DNA from: Saccharibacillus brassicae | Lineage (GTDB): Bacteria > Bacillota > Bacilli > Paenibacillales > Paenibacillaceae | Assembly: GCF_006542275.1 (NCBI RefSeq) | Contig: NZ_CP041217.1 | Coordinates: 3,085,501 to 3,149,500, forward strand | Length of the DNA stretch: 64,000 nt | Direction of reading: 5' to 3' | Shown: piece after piece, positions 27,780-36,632 of the stretch | Position numbering within the stretch: the stretch's first letter is position 1 | How the letters are laid out: the number at the start of each line of letters is the position of its first letter | Notes under the pieces: model-generated | Told to the model about the DNA's origin: nothing | Databases searched by the model: none | Seen by the model: only the letters and a program-made list of their open reading frames with translations | Translations under genes and position numbers: made by a program

Positions 27780-28358
27780 TTATAGCGGCGGATTGGCGTG
27801 GCATTTGCGGCAGACGGGGAAGTAGCGGTCGTTGCCGCCGATCTGAATCTGTTCGCCGTCGTAGAGCGGCTTGCGGTTCTCGTCGACGCGGAGCGCCATC
27901 GTCGCTTTGCGCTCGCAGAACCAGCAGATCGTTTTCATTTCCTCGATTTTGTCCGCGTACAGCAGCATGTACTGGCTGCCTTCGAACAGCTCGTTGCGGA
28001 AGTCGTTTTTGAGGCCGAAGCCCATGACCGGGATATTCAGCTCGTCCACGATGCGCGTCATTTGCAGCACTTGTTCCTTCGTCACGAACTGCACTTCGTC
28101 GAACAGCACGCAGCTGATCTTTTTGCCGTCGTAATTGTTCACTTCTTCATATAAGTCGGTGTCCGCGTAGACCGAGATCGCTTCGCGCTTCATCCCGATC
28201 CGGGAAGACACGTGGCCGACTTCGTCGCGGTCGTCGATGCCGGAGGTGAAGATCAGGACGTTTTTGTTTTGTTCTTCGTAATTATGGGCGACTTTGAGAA
28301 TCTCGATCGATTTCCCGCTGTTCATTGCCCCGTATTTGAAAAAAAGCTGTGCCATCAT
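27780..28358 (-). CDS. tdk: Thymidine kinase (type II)
   Basis: A 192-residue enzyme that phosphorylates thymidine to dTMP in pyrimidine salvage. The P-loop GAMNSGKS is at residues 10-17, the Walker B-like VLFDEVQF and the following helix contain the catalytic Glu, and two CxxC pairs (CWFC and CRKC) form the structural zinc site of type II kinases. The length matches the family. AAGGAGAG precedes the start; ATG codons at 28358 and 28355 are both possible and differ by one residue. It is transcribed alone, divergent from csoR. Confidence 0.95.
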   Translation of the reverse strand: MMAQLFFKYGAMNSGKSIEILKVAHNYEEQNKNVLIFTSGIDDRDEVGHVSSRIGMKREAISVYADTDLYEEVNNYDGKKISCVLFDEVQFVTKEQVLQMTRIVDELNIPVMGFGLKNDFRNELFEGSQYMLLYADKIEEMKTICWFCERKATMALRVDENRKPLYDGEQIQIGGNDRYFPVCRKCHANPPL

Positions 28359-28434
28359 ATTCTCTCCTTAGCTGTAAAGTCCGATCTCCATTGTAGCAGG
28401 AATGCGCCTCCGGGAAAAAAAGAATTATTGTCTC

Positions 28435-28464
28435 TTTACATACCCTATGGGGGTATATTATAAT
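28435..28464 (+). promoter_or_regulatory. Promoter of csoR
   Basis: TTTACA (28435-28440) and TATAAT (28459-28464) are spaced by 18 bases. The CsoR operator fills the spacer. Confidence 0.7.
28440..28456 (+). promoter_or_regulatory. CsoR operator upstream of csoR
   Basis: ATACCCTATGGGGGTAT differs at one position from the known Bacillus subtilis CsoR site (ATACCCTACGGGGGTAT). Its place between -35 and -10 implies that apo-CsoR blocks transcription and Cu(I) relieves it. Confidence 0.88.
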
Positions 28465-28510
28465 AGACGCATACCGGTACACTATCCATGCAAACGAAAG
28501 GAGCGGACCC

Positions 28511-28864
28511 ATGGCGATTCGGAAAAATACGGAGATCGTGCTCGAACCCGAACACTGCGGCGTTCCCGGAGAAGACGGCAAACTGCCGAGAAAGAGCCAT
28601 CACTCCGAAGCTACCAAGAGCAATCTCGTGTCCCGGCTGAACCGCGTCGAAGGACAGATCCGCGGCATCAAGGGCATGATCGAGAAAGATACGTACTGCG
28701 ACGACGTGCTGAACCAGATCGCCGCCGCCCAGTCCGCGCTGAACAGCGTCGGCCGCCTGCTGCTCGAAGGCCATATGAAGAGCTGCGTGGTCGAACGTAT
28801 CGAAGCCGGCGAGACCGAAGTGATCGATGAACTTCTGATTACGGTTAATAAATTATTGAAGTAA
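28511..28864 (+). CDS. csoR: Copper-sensing transcriptional repressor
   Basis: A 117-residue protein of the DUF156/CsoR family. The Cu(I) ligands of true CsoR are all present: Cys63 (DTYCDD), His88 and Cys92 (GHMKSC). The helical core SRLNRVEGQIRGIKGMIE is typical. The first 33 residues are a His- and charge-rich extension longer than in B. subtilis CsoR. It should bind the two GC-palindromic operators at 28440 and 29401 and release them when loaded with Cu(I). AAAGGAGC precedes the ATG. Confidence 0.95.
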   Translation: MAIRKNTEIVLEPEHCGVPGEDGKLPRKSHHSEATKSNLVSRLNRVEGQIRGIKGMIEKDTYCDDVLNQIAAAQSALNSVGRLLLEGHMKSCVVERIEAGETEVIDELLITVNKLLK

Positions 28865-28937
28865 AAACTTCCCGGCCGCCCTACCAGCGACCTCAATCAA
28901 AGGCTTTGCTAACTGGACGGTCCAACCGGTTAGCAAA

Positions 28938-29017
28938 GGTTTCCCGAGGAGCGATTTCAATGAAGGCCGGGAAGTAAAAGGCTTCCCAAGGAGCGATTCC
29001 AATCCGGGCCGGGAAGT
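28938..29017. repeat. Direct repeat of 38 bp, two copies, beside a hairpin
   Basis: The units share TTCCC, AGGAGCGATT, CAAT and GGCCGGGAAGT with a 42-base period. Just before them, CTTTGCTAAC and GTTAGCAAAG form a perfect 10-bp inverted repeat (28904-28938). The region separates csoR from copZ and shows no open frame of note. Confidence 0.8.
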
Positions 29018-29133
29018 CCGCACACGTTCCCAAGTTCACTTTTACAACAAGTCACTCTCACAACAAGTTCACTTCTACAATCCGTTTTTTTACCATAATC
29101 CAACCATCCCACACCCCCAAGGAGGAACCACCC

Positions 29134-29334
29134 ATGCAAACTGCAACCCTTAACGTCGAAGGCATGTCCTGCAACCACTGCGTCAAAGCCGTTGAAGGAG
29201 CCGTGCAGGAAGTCGGAGCCCAAGGCACGGTCGACCTGAACGCCAAAACGGTAGACATCTCGTACGACGAAGCCGCAGTCAGCCTCGACGCCATCAAATC
29301 GGCGATCGAAGAACAGGGCTACGACGTCGTCTAA
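29134..29334 (+). CDS. copZ: Copper chaperone CopZ
   Basis: A 66-residue single heavy-metal-associated domain with the Cu(I)-binding motif GMSCNHC near residues 10-16. The length and the ending GYDVV match CopZ. It carries Cu(I) in the cytoplasm to the CopA ATPase encoded next. AAGGAGG precedes the ATG. A terminator-like hairpin and a second CsoR operator separate it from copA, so copZ and copA probably have separate transcripts. Confidence 0.95.
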   Translation: MQTATLNVEGMSCNHCVKAVEGAVQEVGAQGTVDLNAKTVDISYDEAAVSLDAIKSAIEEQGYDVV

Positions 29335-29350
29335 GCCCGCCTGCCCCGAT

Positions 29351-29390
29351 CCGGACGTTGCTGTTCGCGAGCTTCGTCCGGGCTTTATTT
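29351..29390 (+). terminator. Terminator between copZ and copA
   Basis: CCGGACG pairs with CGTCCGG, followed by GCTTTATTTT. Confidence 0.65.
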
Positions 29391-29400
29391 TCAATAAAAT

Positions 29401-29416
29401 ATACCCCCCAGGGGTA
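29401..29416 (+). promoter_or_regulatory. CsoR operator upstream of copA
   Basis: ATACCCCCCAGGGGTA matches the CsoR G/C-tract palindrome and lies 28 bases before the copA start codon, so copA is probably under direct CsoR control. Confidence 0.82.
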
Positions 29417-29443
29417 CTAATTAGTAAGAAGGAGGCTATTCAG

Positions 29444-32008
29444 ATGCAAAGCGCAACCGAAAACAAACCGGCGTCGAGCAGCGGTCCCACGCAGCAGGCG
29501 ACGCTCCAGATCAGCGGGATGACCTGCTCCGCCTGCGCGATCCGGATCGAGAAAGGCTTGAACCGGATGCCCGGCGTCGCCGAAGCGAACGTGAACCTGG
29601 CGCTGGAGAAAGCGTCGATCGGCTACGATCCCAAAGCCACGAATCCGGCCGAGATCGAACGCAAGATCGAATCGCTCGGCTACGGCACGGTCAAGGAAGT
29701 GTCGGACTTCGACATTTCCGGCATGACCTGCGCGGCCTGCTCCACGCGAATCGAAAAAGGCTTGAACCGGATGCCCGGCGTGCTGAACGCGAGCGTCAAT
29801 CTGGCGCTGGAGACGGCGCATGTGGAATATTCGCCGGGAGCGATGGCGCCCGCGGACATCATGCGCAAAGTGCAGCAGCTCGGTTATGAAGCCAAGCTGA
29901 AGCAGGAAGGTACGGAGCGGGATCGCGGCGGCGAAGAACGCAAGCGCGTGATCCGGCTGCTCACCGCCGCGCTGCTGTCGCTGCCGCTGCTCTGGGCGAT
30001 GGTCGGGCACTTCTCGTTCACGTCGTTTCTCTACGTGCCGGACCTGTTCCTCAATCCGTGGTTCCAGCTGGCGCTGGCAACGCCGGTGCAGCTTGTGATC
30101 GGCTGGCCGTTCTACGTCGGCGCCTACAAAGCGCTGCGTAACGGCAGCGCCAATATGGACGTCCTGGTCGCGCTCGGCACGTCGGCCGCGTATTTCTACA
30201 GTGTATATCTGACGATCAATTGGGCAGCCGGCGGAGGCGCGGTTGGCGGCGCGGCCGGACCGGATATGGCGGGGATGTCCGGCATGGGCGCCCCAGGCAT
30301 GCCGGCTCTGTATTTCGAGACGAGCGCGGTGCTGATTACGCTCGTGCTCGTCGGCAAATGGTTCGAAGCCCGGGCCAAAGGGCGTTCGTCCGACGCGATC
30401 CGCAGCCTGATGGGCCTGCAGGCCAAGACGGCGATCGTGATCCGGGGCGGCGAAGAAGTACAGGTTCCGGTAGAAGAAGTCATGACCGGCGATATCGTGC
30501 GCGTACGGCCGGGCGAGAAAATTCCGGTCGACGGCGTCGTGACGGAAGGGCTCTCTTCCGTCGACGAATCGATGCTGACCGGGGAAAGCCTGCCGGTCGG
30601 CAAAGAACCCGGTTCGCAGGTCGCAGGCGCGACGATCAACAAGAACGGCTCGCTGCTGATCAAAGCGACCAAAGTCGGCCGCGATACCGCTTTGGCCCAA
30701 ATCGTGCGCGTCGTGGAAGAAGCGCAGGGCTCCAAAGCGCCGATCCAGCGCATGGCCGACGTCATCTCCGGCATTTTCGTGCCGATCGTGGTCGGCATCG
30801 CGGTCGTGACGTTCGCCTTTTGGTACTTTGCTGTCGATATCGGCAACTTCCCGGGCGCGCTGGAAAAAGCGATCGCGGTTCTGGTCATTGCCTGCCCGTG
30901 CGCGCTTGGCCTGGCTACGCCGACTTCGATCATGGCCGGCTCCGGCCGCGCAGCCGAGTTCGGCATCCTGTTCAAAGGCGGCGAGCATCTCGAAACGGCG
31001 CGCAGCGTCGACACGGTCGTGCTGGACAAGACCGGCACGGTAACCAAAGGCAAGCCGGAACTGACAGACGTTATCGTCTACGGCGACTTCGAAGCCGCGA
31101 ATTCTACGGCCGAGACGGCGGCCGACGCTTCGGCGGACGCCGGAACTGCGCGCGAGAACGCCCTGCTGGCGCTGGTCGGCGCGGCGGAGAACGCGTCCGA
31201 GCATCCGCTGGCCGAAGCGCTCGTCCGCGGAGCGGGCGAACGCGGCGTCGCCATGCCTCAGGCGGAACGGTTCGAATCGCTGCCGGGCTACGGCATCTCT
31301 GCCGTCGTCGACGGCCGCGAAGTGCGGGTCGGAACGCGCCGGATGCTGCAGGAACTCGGTATTGAAGCGTCCGCGGCGCTGCCGGACATGGAGCGCCTGG
31401 AAGGCGACGGCAAGACGGCGATGCTCGTCGCCGTCGAAGGCCGTTTGGCCGGCGTAGTCGCCGTTGCCGACACGCTCAAGGAATCGTCGCCGGAAGCGAT
31501 TCGCCGCCTGCGCGGCATGGGGCTGCGCGTCATGATGATTACGGGCGACAATCTGGCGACGGCGCGGGCGATCGCGGCGCAGGCCGGTATCGACGAAGCC
31601 GATGTGCTGGCGGAAGTGCTGCCGGAAGGCAAAGCGGACGAAGTGAAAAAGCTGCAGCAGGCCGGCCGCAAAGTGGCGATGGTCGGCGACGGCATCAACG
31701 ATGCGCCGGCGCTGGCGACGGCCGATACCGGCATGGCGATCGGCACGGGCACCGACGTGGCGATGGAAGCCGCGGATATCACGCTGATGCGGGGCGACCT
31801 CAACAGCGTAGCGGACGCGATCCTGATGAGCCGCCGCACGATGGACAATATCCGCCAGAACCTGTTCTGGGCGCTGGGCTACAACGTGCTCGGCATTCCG
31901 ATCGCCGCGATCGGGCTGCTCGCGCCCTGGTTGGCCGGTGCGGCGATGGCGTTCAGCTCCGTGTCGGTCGTGCTGAACGCGCTGCGGCTGCAGCGGGTCA
32001 AGCTGTGA
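29444..32008 (+). CDS. copA: Cu(I)-exporting P1B-type ATPase
   Basis: An 854-residue copper pump. Two N-terminal heavy-metal domains carry Cys28-x-x-Cys31 and Cys96-x-x-Cys99. Actuator motif TGES, membrane metal site CPC at 484-486, phosphorylation motif DKTGT from Asp528, hinge GDGINDAP, and the last membrane segment with MAFSS are all intact. An outer loop near residue 265-290 is rich in Gly and Met ([13 protein letters not shown]), probably a metal-handling segment. It exports Cu(I) across the cytoplasmic membrane, supplied by CopZ and controlled by CsoR. GGAGG precedes the ATG. Confidence 0.97.
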   Translation: MQSATENKPASSSGPTQQATLQISGMTCSACAIRIEKGLNRMPGVAEANVNLALEKASIGYDPKATNPAEIERKIESLGYGTVKEVSDFDISGMTCAACSTRIEKGLNRMPGVLNASVNLALETAHVEYSPGAMAPADIMRKVQQLGYEAKLKQEGTERDRGGEERKRVIRLLTAALLSLPLLWAMVGHFSFTSFLYVPDLFLNPWFQLALATPVQLVIGWPFYVGAYKALRNGSANMDVLVALGTSAAYFYSVYLTINWAAGGGAVGGAAGPDMAGMSGMGAPGMPALYFETSAVLITLVLVGKWFEARAKGRSSDAIRSLMGLQAKTAIVIRGGEEVQVPVEEVMTGDIVRVRPGEKIPVDGVVTEGLSSVDESMLTGESLPVGKEPGSQVAGATINKNGSLLIKATKVGRDTALAQIVRVVEEAQGSKAPIQRMADVISGIFVPIVVGIAVVTFAFWYFAVDIGNFPGALEKAIAVLVIACPCALGLATPTSIMAGSGRAAEFGILFKGGEHLETARSVDTVVLDKTGTVTKGKPELTDVIVYGDFEAANSTAETAADASADAGTARENALLALVGAAENASEHPLAEALVRGAGERGVAMPQAERFESLPGYGISAVVDGREVRVGTRRMLQELGIEASAALPDMERLEGDGKTAMLVAVEGRLAGVVAVADTLKESSPEAIRRLRGMGLRVMMITGDNLATARAIAAQAGIDEADVLAEVLPEGKADEVKKLQQAGRKVAMVGDGINDAPALATADTGMAIGTGTDVAMEAADITLMRGDLNSVADAILMSRRTMDNIRQNLFWALGYNVLGIPIAAIGLLAPWLAGAAMAFSSVSVVLNALRLQRVKL

Positions 32009-32130
32009 CCGCCGCGATCCGGGCCGGCGTCCGCAGGCTGCGCGCCTGACGTTTCGGGCCGCGATGCGGAGGCGGAGGCGGATTCGGATTTCGCAAAGAT
32101 CCAGAAGAAAGTGCGCAGCAGCGTCGGAAC

Positions 32131-32171
32131 AGCCGTATGGAGAGCATTAGCGCTCTCGGTACGGCTTTTTC
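32131..32171 (+). terminator. Terminator after copA
   Basis: AGCCGTA with TACGGCT and GAGAGC with GCTCTC form one long stem followed by TTTTT. Confidence 0.88.
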
Positions 32172-32333
32172 TGTACGTTTTTTCTGGACGCTCCCGCGTC
32201 TCCCTACATTAAGAACACATTAATTTTTCGAATTTACGAGTCGTTTCGATTGTTCGTGCGTATATACGCGAAAGGCCATGTATCCGTTTGCAAAAAAACA
32301 AGGCGGCGGAGCGGCATTCGAGGAGGAGAGCGC

Positions 32334-33347
32334 ATGAGCGGAACAAGAAATCGGACAAGCAAGAAAATTCCCGCGCTGGCCGCGATCGCATTGATGACCG
32401 CGCTGACCGGCTCGGCGTTTCCGGCGGAACGGGCGGCAGCGGCAAGCGCGGGGCAGGAACCGTCCCCGAGCGGCCGCGAAGCCAAAGCCGCCCAGAACGG
32501 ATCGAAGCCCCGGCGCGACCACGCGGCTGCGTCCGCCGGAGAGACTTCCGGCGAAGCCGCGGCTGCCGCGTTCGCCAAGCTGTCCGCCCGCAGCGACGTG
32601 CCGGGTATGTGGAAGCATATCGAAGCGCAAGCCGCGCGGTCCGCGCCGTCCACCGTCACCGTCTGGCTGCGCCGCCTCGAAGCCGTGCAGGCGAAGCGCC
32701 TGACGTTAATGGAAGAACAACTGGGCGCAGAGAAGGTGCAGAGCGCACTGTCGGGAGCGAAGCTGTTCGGCTACGCGGACGGGCGCTGGCTGCGCGGCGC
32801 GCGTACCGGCAATGCCGCGGCCGACGCGCTGCTTCGGGAGATCGAGACCGAAGGCTACGTGCTGGACGTGACCGAAGGGTACTATTTTCCGAAGATCGAT
32901 TATGGACGCTACCGCAAACAGGCGGACCGCGTAAGCCGGCGCTACGCCGAATATTTGACGATCCGGGCCGACGAGACGCGAAGCGAAGTGACGAAGGACG
33001 CCGGCTTGATCGTCAGCTGGCAGGAACTGCTGGAGCGGGCCGAACGTCAGAGCGTGTACTTGCAGCGTTACGCCGATTCGCCGGAATCCGCAGTCGTGGC
33101 GCAGATGTATCGGCAGTCGGTCTATCTGGTGCTGTATGGCACGGACAACGTGCCGCTGTTCGACTCGGCGACGCGGCGGATCGATCCGGACGCCGAAGCC
33201 GCTTATGGGCGTCACGCACGCAAAGGCGGCACGTCGGCGTTTGCCCGGATGCTGCGCGCTTACGTCTCGGTGCTGGAGCAGGGCGGAGGCAAGCTGACGC
33301 CGGCGGCGGAGAAGTTCCGCGACGCGCGCAATCCTGCGAAGAGCTAA
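32334..33347 (+). CDS. Secreted protein of unknown function
   Basis: A 337-residue protein. Residues 1-36 form a signal peptide (Lys/Arg region, hydrophobic ALAAIALMTALTGSAF, then AAAA). After a charged low-complexity linker comes a helical region rich in Arg, Glu and Tyr (from about residue 85), with repeated WLRRLEAVQAKRL and YRKQADRVSRRYAEYL segments. No Cys-pairs, catalytic motif or anchor is visible. ATG at 32334 follows GAGGAGGAG; the frame is open upstream, but the signal peptide fits this start. I do not recognise the family; an extracellular helical or envelope-associated protein is likely. Confidence 0.75.
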   Translation: MSGTRNRTSKKIPALAAIALMTALTGSAFPAERAAAASAGQEPSPSGREAKAAQNGSKPRRDHAAASAGETSGEAAAAAFAKLSARSDVPGMWKHIEAQAARSAPSTVTVWLRRLEAVQAKRLTLMEEQLGAEKVQSALSGAKLFGYADGRWLRGARTGNAAADALLREIETEGYVLDVTEGYYFPKIDYGRYRKQADRVSRRYAEYLTIRADETRSEVTKDAGLIVSWQELLERAERQSVYLQRYADSPESAVVAQMYRQSVYLVLYGTDNVPLFDSATRRIDPDAEAAYGRHARKGGTSAFARMLRAYVSVLEQGGGKLTPAAEKFRDARNPAKS

Positions 33348-33522
33348 CGTATCCGGTCCAAAGCTTCAGCCGTTGAGACCCATGTGAACAAAGTATGTCG
33401 GGAAAGTTCGAAATCCACCCTCTTTTTTCCAAATATTTCGAGTCAAACAGACATATAAGCGTTAAATATACAAAAAGCTCAGCCGATATGTAGGATAAGA
33501 TCACGCGAAGGGAGAGAACGGA

Positions 33523-33804
33523 ATGAGCAGAAGCCGCCGGGTCCATCAGCCGAATATTTCGTTTACCGCCGCTTTTGCGCTCATTCAGGCACTGCGCGAT
33601 CCTCGCCCCGATTCCGATTCCGATTCCATGCCAGAGCGATTGTCCGTGGAGCGCCGGACAGAAGGTTCCGTGTTCGCCGCCGCGCCGGATGTCGGGCCTT
33701 CGCCCTACACCGAGCCGTACGAGCTGTTCCGCCCCGATTTTCTGAATACGCTTTCCGAGCCGCACGCTCCGGTCCGGGCGGACGTTCCCCGCGAAGAACG
33801 TTAG
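33523..33804 (+). CDS. Small hypothetical protein
   Basis: A 93-residue reading frame starting MSRSRRVHQPNISF, with a short GATTCC-type nucleotide repeat coding DSDSDS in the middle and an acidic, Pro-rich C-terminus. GAAGGGAGAG lies nine bases before the ATG, and a terminator follows within 60 bases, both supporting a real gene. No family recognised; no signal peptide or membrane segment. Confidence 0.5.
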   Translation: MSRSRRVHQPNISFTAAFALIQALRDPRPDSDSDSMPERLSVERRTEGSVFAAAPDVGPSPYTEPYELFRPDFLNTLSEPHAPVRADVPREER

Positions 33805-33851
33805 CGCCGGGAGCGCGGCCTGACGCAAGGTGCGAGAGACAGACCGTAGCG

Positions 33852-33881
33852 GGTCCCCGGGCTTTGCCCGAGGGGCTTTTT
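33852..33881 (+). terminator. Terminator after the small hypothetical gene
   Basis: CCCCGGGC and GCCCGAGGGG form the stem, followed by CTTTTT. Confidence 0.7.
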
Positions 33882-34011
33882 GCTGCGTCTGCACATGTGG
33901 GCCTATCCGCAGGCTTGCGCCGCGTCCGCCGGAGTTCCATAATAGAGACGGAAATCGAAACCGAAAAATCGAAATCGAGCAATCAAAACCGATGGAAAGA
34001 AGGCTTGGCTC

Positions 34012-34761
34012 ATGAACGAAACGCTATCCCTGTTAATGAACCACCGCTCCGTGCGCAAATATACCGATCGCCTTGTTTCGCAGGAGCAGCTCGAAGCGAT
34101 CGTGGCCGCCGGCCAGATGGCTTCCAGTTCCAGCAACGTGCAGGCGTATACCGTCGTGGCCGTTACCGATTCCGCGTTGAAAAGCAAACTGTCCGAATAT
34201 GCCGGCAATCAGGCGTATATCCGCGAATGCCCGGTGTTCCTCGTCTGGTGCGCGGATCTGTCCCGGCTCAAAAAAGCCGCCGACACCCACGCGCCGGATG
34301 CGGCGTCGTACGAAGGAGCGGCGGAGAACTTTATCGTCGCGACGGTGGACGTGGCGCTGGCTTCGCAGAACGCGGCCGTGGCCGCCGAATCGCTTGGGCT
34401 CGGCATCGTGTACATCGGCGGCATCCGCAACGATATCGAGAGCGTGTCGGACCTGCTCGGGCTGCCGGACTACGTCTACCCGGTATTCGGCATGTGCGTC
34501 GGGTATCCCGATCCGCAGCACGGAGCGGGACTGCGTCCGCGGCTGCCGCAGGAAGCGGTGCTGCACATGAACGGCTACAGCGCGGAGCAGAGCGAGCGCG
34601 GCACGGCCGCCTACGACGAGACGTCGATCCGCTACATGACCGAGCGTACCGGCGGTCAGCGCACATCGTCTTGGTCCGAGCAGATGGCGGCCAAACTGAC
34701 GACGCCGTCGCGGATGCAGCTTCGGGCTTTTTTGGCCGGAAAAGGGTTGAACAAAGAGTAG
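34012..34761 (+). CDS. NADPH-dependent FMN nitroreductase (NfrA-like)
   Basis: A 249-residue nitroreductase-family flavoprotein. The FMN-binding opening HRSVRKYTD, the SSSSNVQAYTVVAV segment and the GIVYIGGIRND region match the oxygen-insensitive nitroreductases of the B. subtilis NfrA type. The C-terminal RTSSWSEQ segment is also typical. Such enzymes reduce nitroaromatics, flavins or quinones with NADPH as a redox or stress defence. AAGAAGGC lies upstream of the ATG. It is followed closely by an atypical kinase gene in the same direction. Confidence 0.9.
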   Translation: MNETLSLLMNHRSVRKYTDRLVSQEQLEAIVAAGQMASSSSNVQAYTVVAVTDSALKSKLSEYAGNQAYIRECPVFLVWCADLSRLKKAADTHAPDAASYEGAAENFIVATVDVALASQNAAVAAESLGLGIVYIGGIRNDIESVSDLLGLPDYVYPVFGMCVGYPDPQHGAGLRPRLPQEAVLHMNGYSAEQSERGTAAYDETSIRYMTERTGGQRTSSWSEQMAAKLTTPSRMQLRAFLAGKGLNKE

Positions 34762-34846
34762 ATCGAAGCCGTTGGAAAAAGACGGGCTGCGGACACAAGA
34801 GACGACGCCGGGACATTGAGCCGGCGTTCGCATGAAGGAGCAGGGG

Positions 34847-35821
34847 ATGCTTGAATCCATCAAAGAGTTTATCCGGGCCTGGCGCGATTATCCGCTGCAG
34901 CCCGGCGACGTGATCGGGGAACGTTACGAAGTGTCCGAATGGCTCGGCATGGGCAGCTACGGGCTGAGCTATCGCTGCACCGACCGGCAGGGCGGCGGCG
35001 AGGTGGCGCTCAAGCAGGCCAAGCCGAGCCGCCGCCGGCTGGCGGGACTGCTGCTGGAGCGGGAAAGCCGCGCGCTGCTGGCGATGGACCATCCGTTCAT
35101 TCCCCGCTGCCAAGGCTTTTTCATTGATCGCCGCAGCCGGTGGCTCGCCGCCGATTACGTGCGCGGCCGGACGCTGGAAGACCTGATTTTCGAAGAAGGG
35201 CGCGTGTTCGGCGAAGCCGACTGCCTGAGCTGGGCGCTGGAGCTGCTGGACCGGATCGGGCATGTGCACGATCGCGGCTACGTCCATCTGGATATTCGGA
35301 TTCCGAACGTGATGATGGACGAAGCCGGCATTCACCTGATCGACTTCGGCCTGGCCCGGCGCATCGGCGAGGACGACGCGTCGGCGCCCGACGGTTCGCC
35401 GCTGCCGAGCCGCATGCCGGCCCGCATCGTCTCGGATCTGGAAGACGCCGGCCATCTGCTGCTGTACATGCTCTACTCCGGCTACGCGCCGCCCGGCGAG
35501 CTGCCGGACACGGCCCGCGATTCCGAAGCGGCCGCGGCGGCGCGCCTGCGGGCCGGCGTCGGAGGCGGAGATTCCGCCGCCGCGGGCAGTTCCGCGTCCG
35601 CAGACGGCGGCTTGCCGGAGGAGGGCGGACCGTCCTGGGAAGAAGAACTGGAGCTGTCCGGGCCGACTTCCGCCCTGCTGCGGCGCCTGCTGCGGCTGGA
35701 CGAGCCTTATGCGGATACGCGGGCGGCGGCGCACGCGATTCGCGCCAGTCTGGAGCGTCTGCGCGGCGGAAGCGAGGCGGGCGCGGACGGCGGTGGCGGT
35801 GGAGATACGCCGCCGGCTTAG
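34847..35821 (+). CDS. Atypical serine/threonine protein kinase
   Basis: A 324-residue soluble kinase domain. The glycine loop GMGSYG is at 35-39, the ATP lysine (VALKQ) at Lys56, the catalytic loop HLDIRIPN at 147-154, and DFG at 166-168. The usual HRDxKxxN is changed: the Arg before Asp is Leu, and the catalytic Lys is Arg. Asp149, Asn154 and Asp166 remain, so activity is possible but not certain. There is no membrane segment or PASTA domain; the last 80 residues include a Gly/Ser/Ala-rich spacer. I chose ATG at 34847 because AAGGAG sits before it, whereas the in-frame ATG at 34832 has no such site. Target unknown. Confidence 0.82.
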   Translation: MLESIKEFIRAWRDYPLQPGDVIGERYEVSEWLGMGSYGLSYRCTDRQGGGEVALKQAKPSRRRLAGLLLERESRALLAMDHPFIPRCQGFFIDRRSRWLAADYVRGRTLEDLIFEEGRVFGEADCLSWALELLDRIGHVHDRGYVHLDIRIPNVMMDEAGIHLIDFGLARRIGEDDASAPDGSPLPSRMPARIVSDLEDAGHLLLYMLYSGYAPPGELPDTARDSEAAAAARLRAGVGGGDSAAAGSSASADGGLPEEGGPSWEEELELSGPTSALLRRLLRLDEPYADTRAAAHAIRASLERLRGGSEAGADGGGGGDTPPA

Positions 35822-35951
35822 TGCGCTTCGCGGCGGCAGAAGCCGGGTGCGCGAAGCGGACAGCCTGCCGTCGGCGCAGGCCGCTTCGCGGGCCGGAAGT
35901 GCTGCCGCGCCGAGCACCATGTGGGTGTGCGCGGCGTCCGATCCGAACGTC

Positions 35952-35997
35952 AAAAGGCCGTTCCCTTCGTCGATATCGACGAGGAGAACGGCCTTTT
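35952..35997. terminator. Bidirectional terminator
   Basis: AAAAGGCCGTTC and GAACGGCCTTTT flank the inner palindrome TCGTCGATATCGACGA. It lies between the kinase gene and a minus-strand small gene. Confidence 0.88.
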
Positions 35998-36032
35998 CGC
36001 GCTGCCGTCAGCGTAAGCGTCCCTGCTTGGGA

Positions 36033-36242
36033 TCAACTGGAGCTGCCGGATTTTCTTTTGTAGTAGGAATGGCCGTGACGTCCGTGCCCGCCGTGGCGGT
36101 GATCGGAAGACGAAGAACGCGAGTATCTCGGACGGCTGCTGCTGGACCCGTGATGGCGGCGGCCGCGATGGCTGCTCGATCCGCGCTTGTGGCTGGAGCT
36201 CGAAGCGGAATGGACGATCTTGTCGACGATTTTTTTGAACAT
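36033..36242 (-). CDS. Small basic Ser/His/Arg/Gly-rich protein
   Basis: A 69-residue protein. After an N-terminal helix (MFKKIVDKIVHSA) it is almost entirely Ser, His, Arg, Gly and Lys. GAGGAGG lies before the ATG, and the shared terminator at 35952 fits its 3' end. It is very basic, so it may bind nucleic acid, polyanion or metal; none of this is shown. A second, longer frame overlaps it on the same strand but lacks a ribosome site. Confidence 0.65.
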   Translation of the reverse strand: MFKKIVDKIVHSASSSSHKRGSSSHRGRRHHGSSSSRPRYSRSSSSDHRHGGHGRHGHSYYKRKSGSSS

Positions 36243-36495
36243 GGGAATGCCTCCTCGGTTGGGTGCGCCGCGTCCGAAGACGGTTCGGCGATAACGATCG
36301 TGATAAGAGCTATACGGATGCGGCTTGCGCAGCGTTTCAATCGGGCTGCGGCCCGGACGGACCGGACCGGCGGTGTCGGATCGGCACTCTTTTCGCCAAA
36401 GAGGTCCTTGCTCTGAAGTTACCCGTTTCGGTGGGTCGCTAACATTAGAAGTTCATGAGAAACAGCGGCGCTGCGGCCTGCGCGGACGGGGACGG
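36243..36495. other. Intergenic region with no gene seen
   Basis: The stretch between the small basic gene and the pnp promoter has no reading frame with a supported start. It should contain the minus-strand promoter of the small gene, but I could not identify it. Confidence 0.4.
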
Positions 36496-36525
36496 TTTAC
36501 ACGCGGGCGCTTCTCCCGGTACACT
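36496..36525 (+). promoter_or_regulatory. Candidate promoter of the purine phosphorylase gene
   Basis: TTTACA (36496-36501) and TACACT (36520-36525) are separated by 18 bases, about 110 bases before the start codon. Confidence 0.45.
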
Positions 36526-36632
36526 GGTCTAGGCACGCGGTACGCCAGAGGGAAAAACGGCTTCGCCGGACCTGCCGCACTGCCGCAGCCGCGGAACACG
36601 TTCGGGAAGCGACCATTCGAGGAGGATTCATC

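Noticed and set aside
28904..28938. Terminator of csoR from the perfect inverted repeat
   Set aside because: The stem is strong but is followed by GTTTCCC rather than a T-run, so it is recorded as structure only.
34021..34863. tRNA or other RNA genes anywhere in the window
   Set aside because: No cloverleaf-like sequence with GTTCRANNC was noticed while reading the intergenic regions; apart from the two riboswitches I found no RNA gene that I can support.
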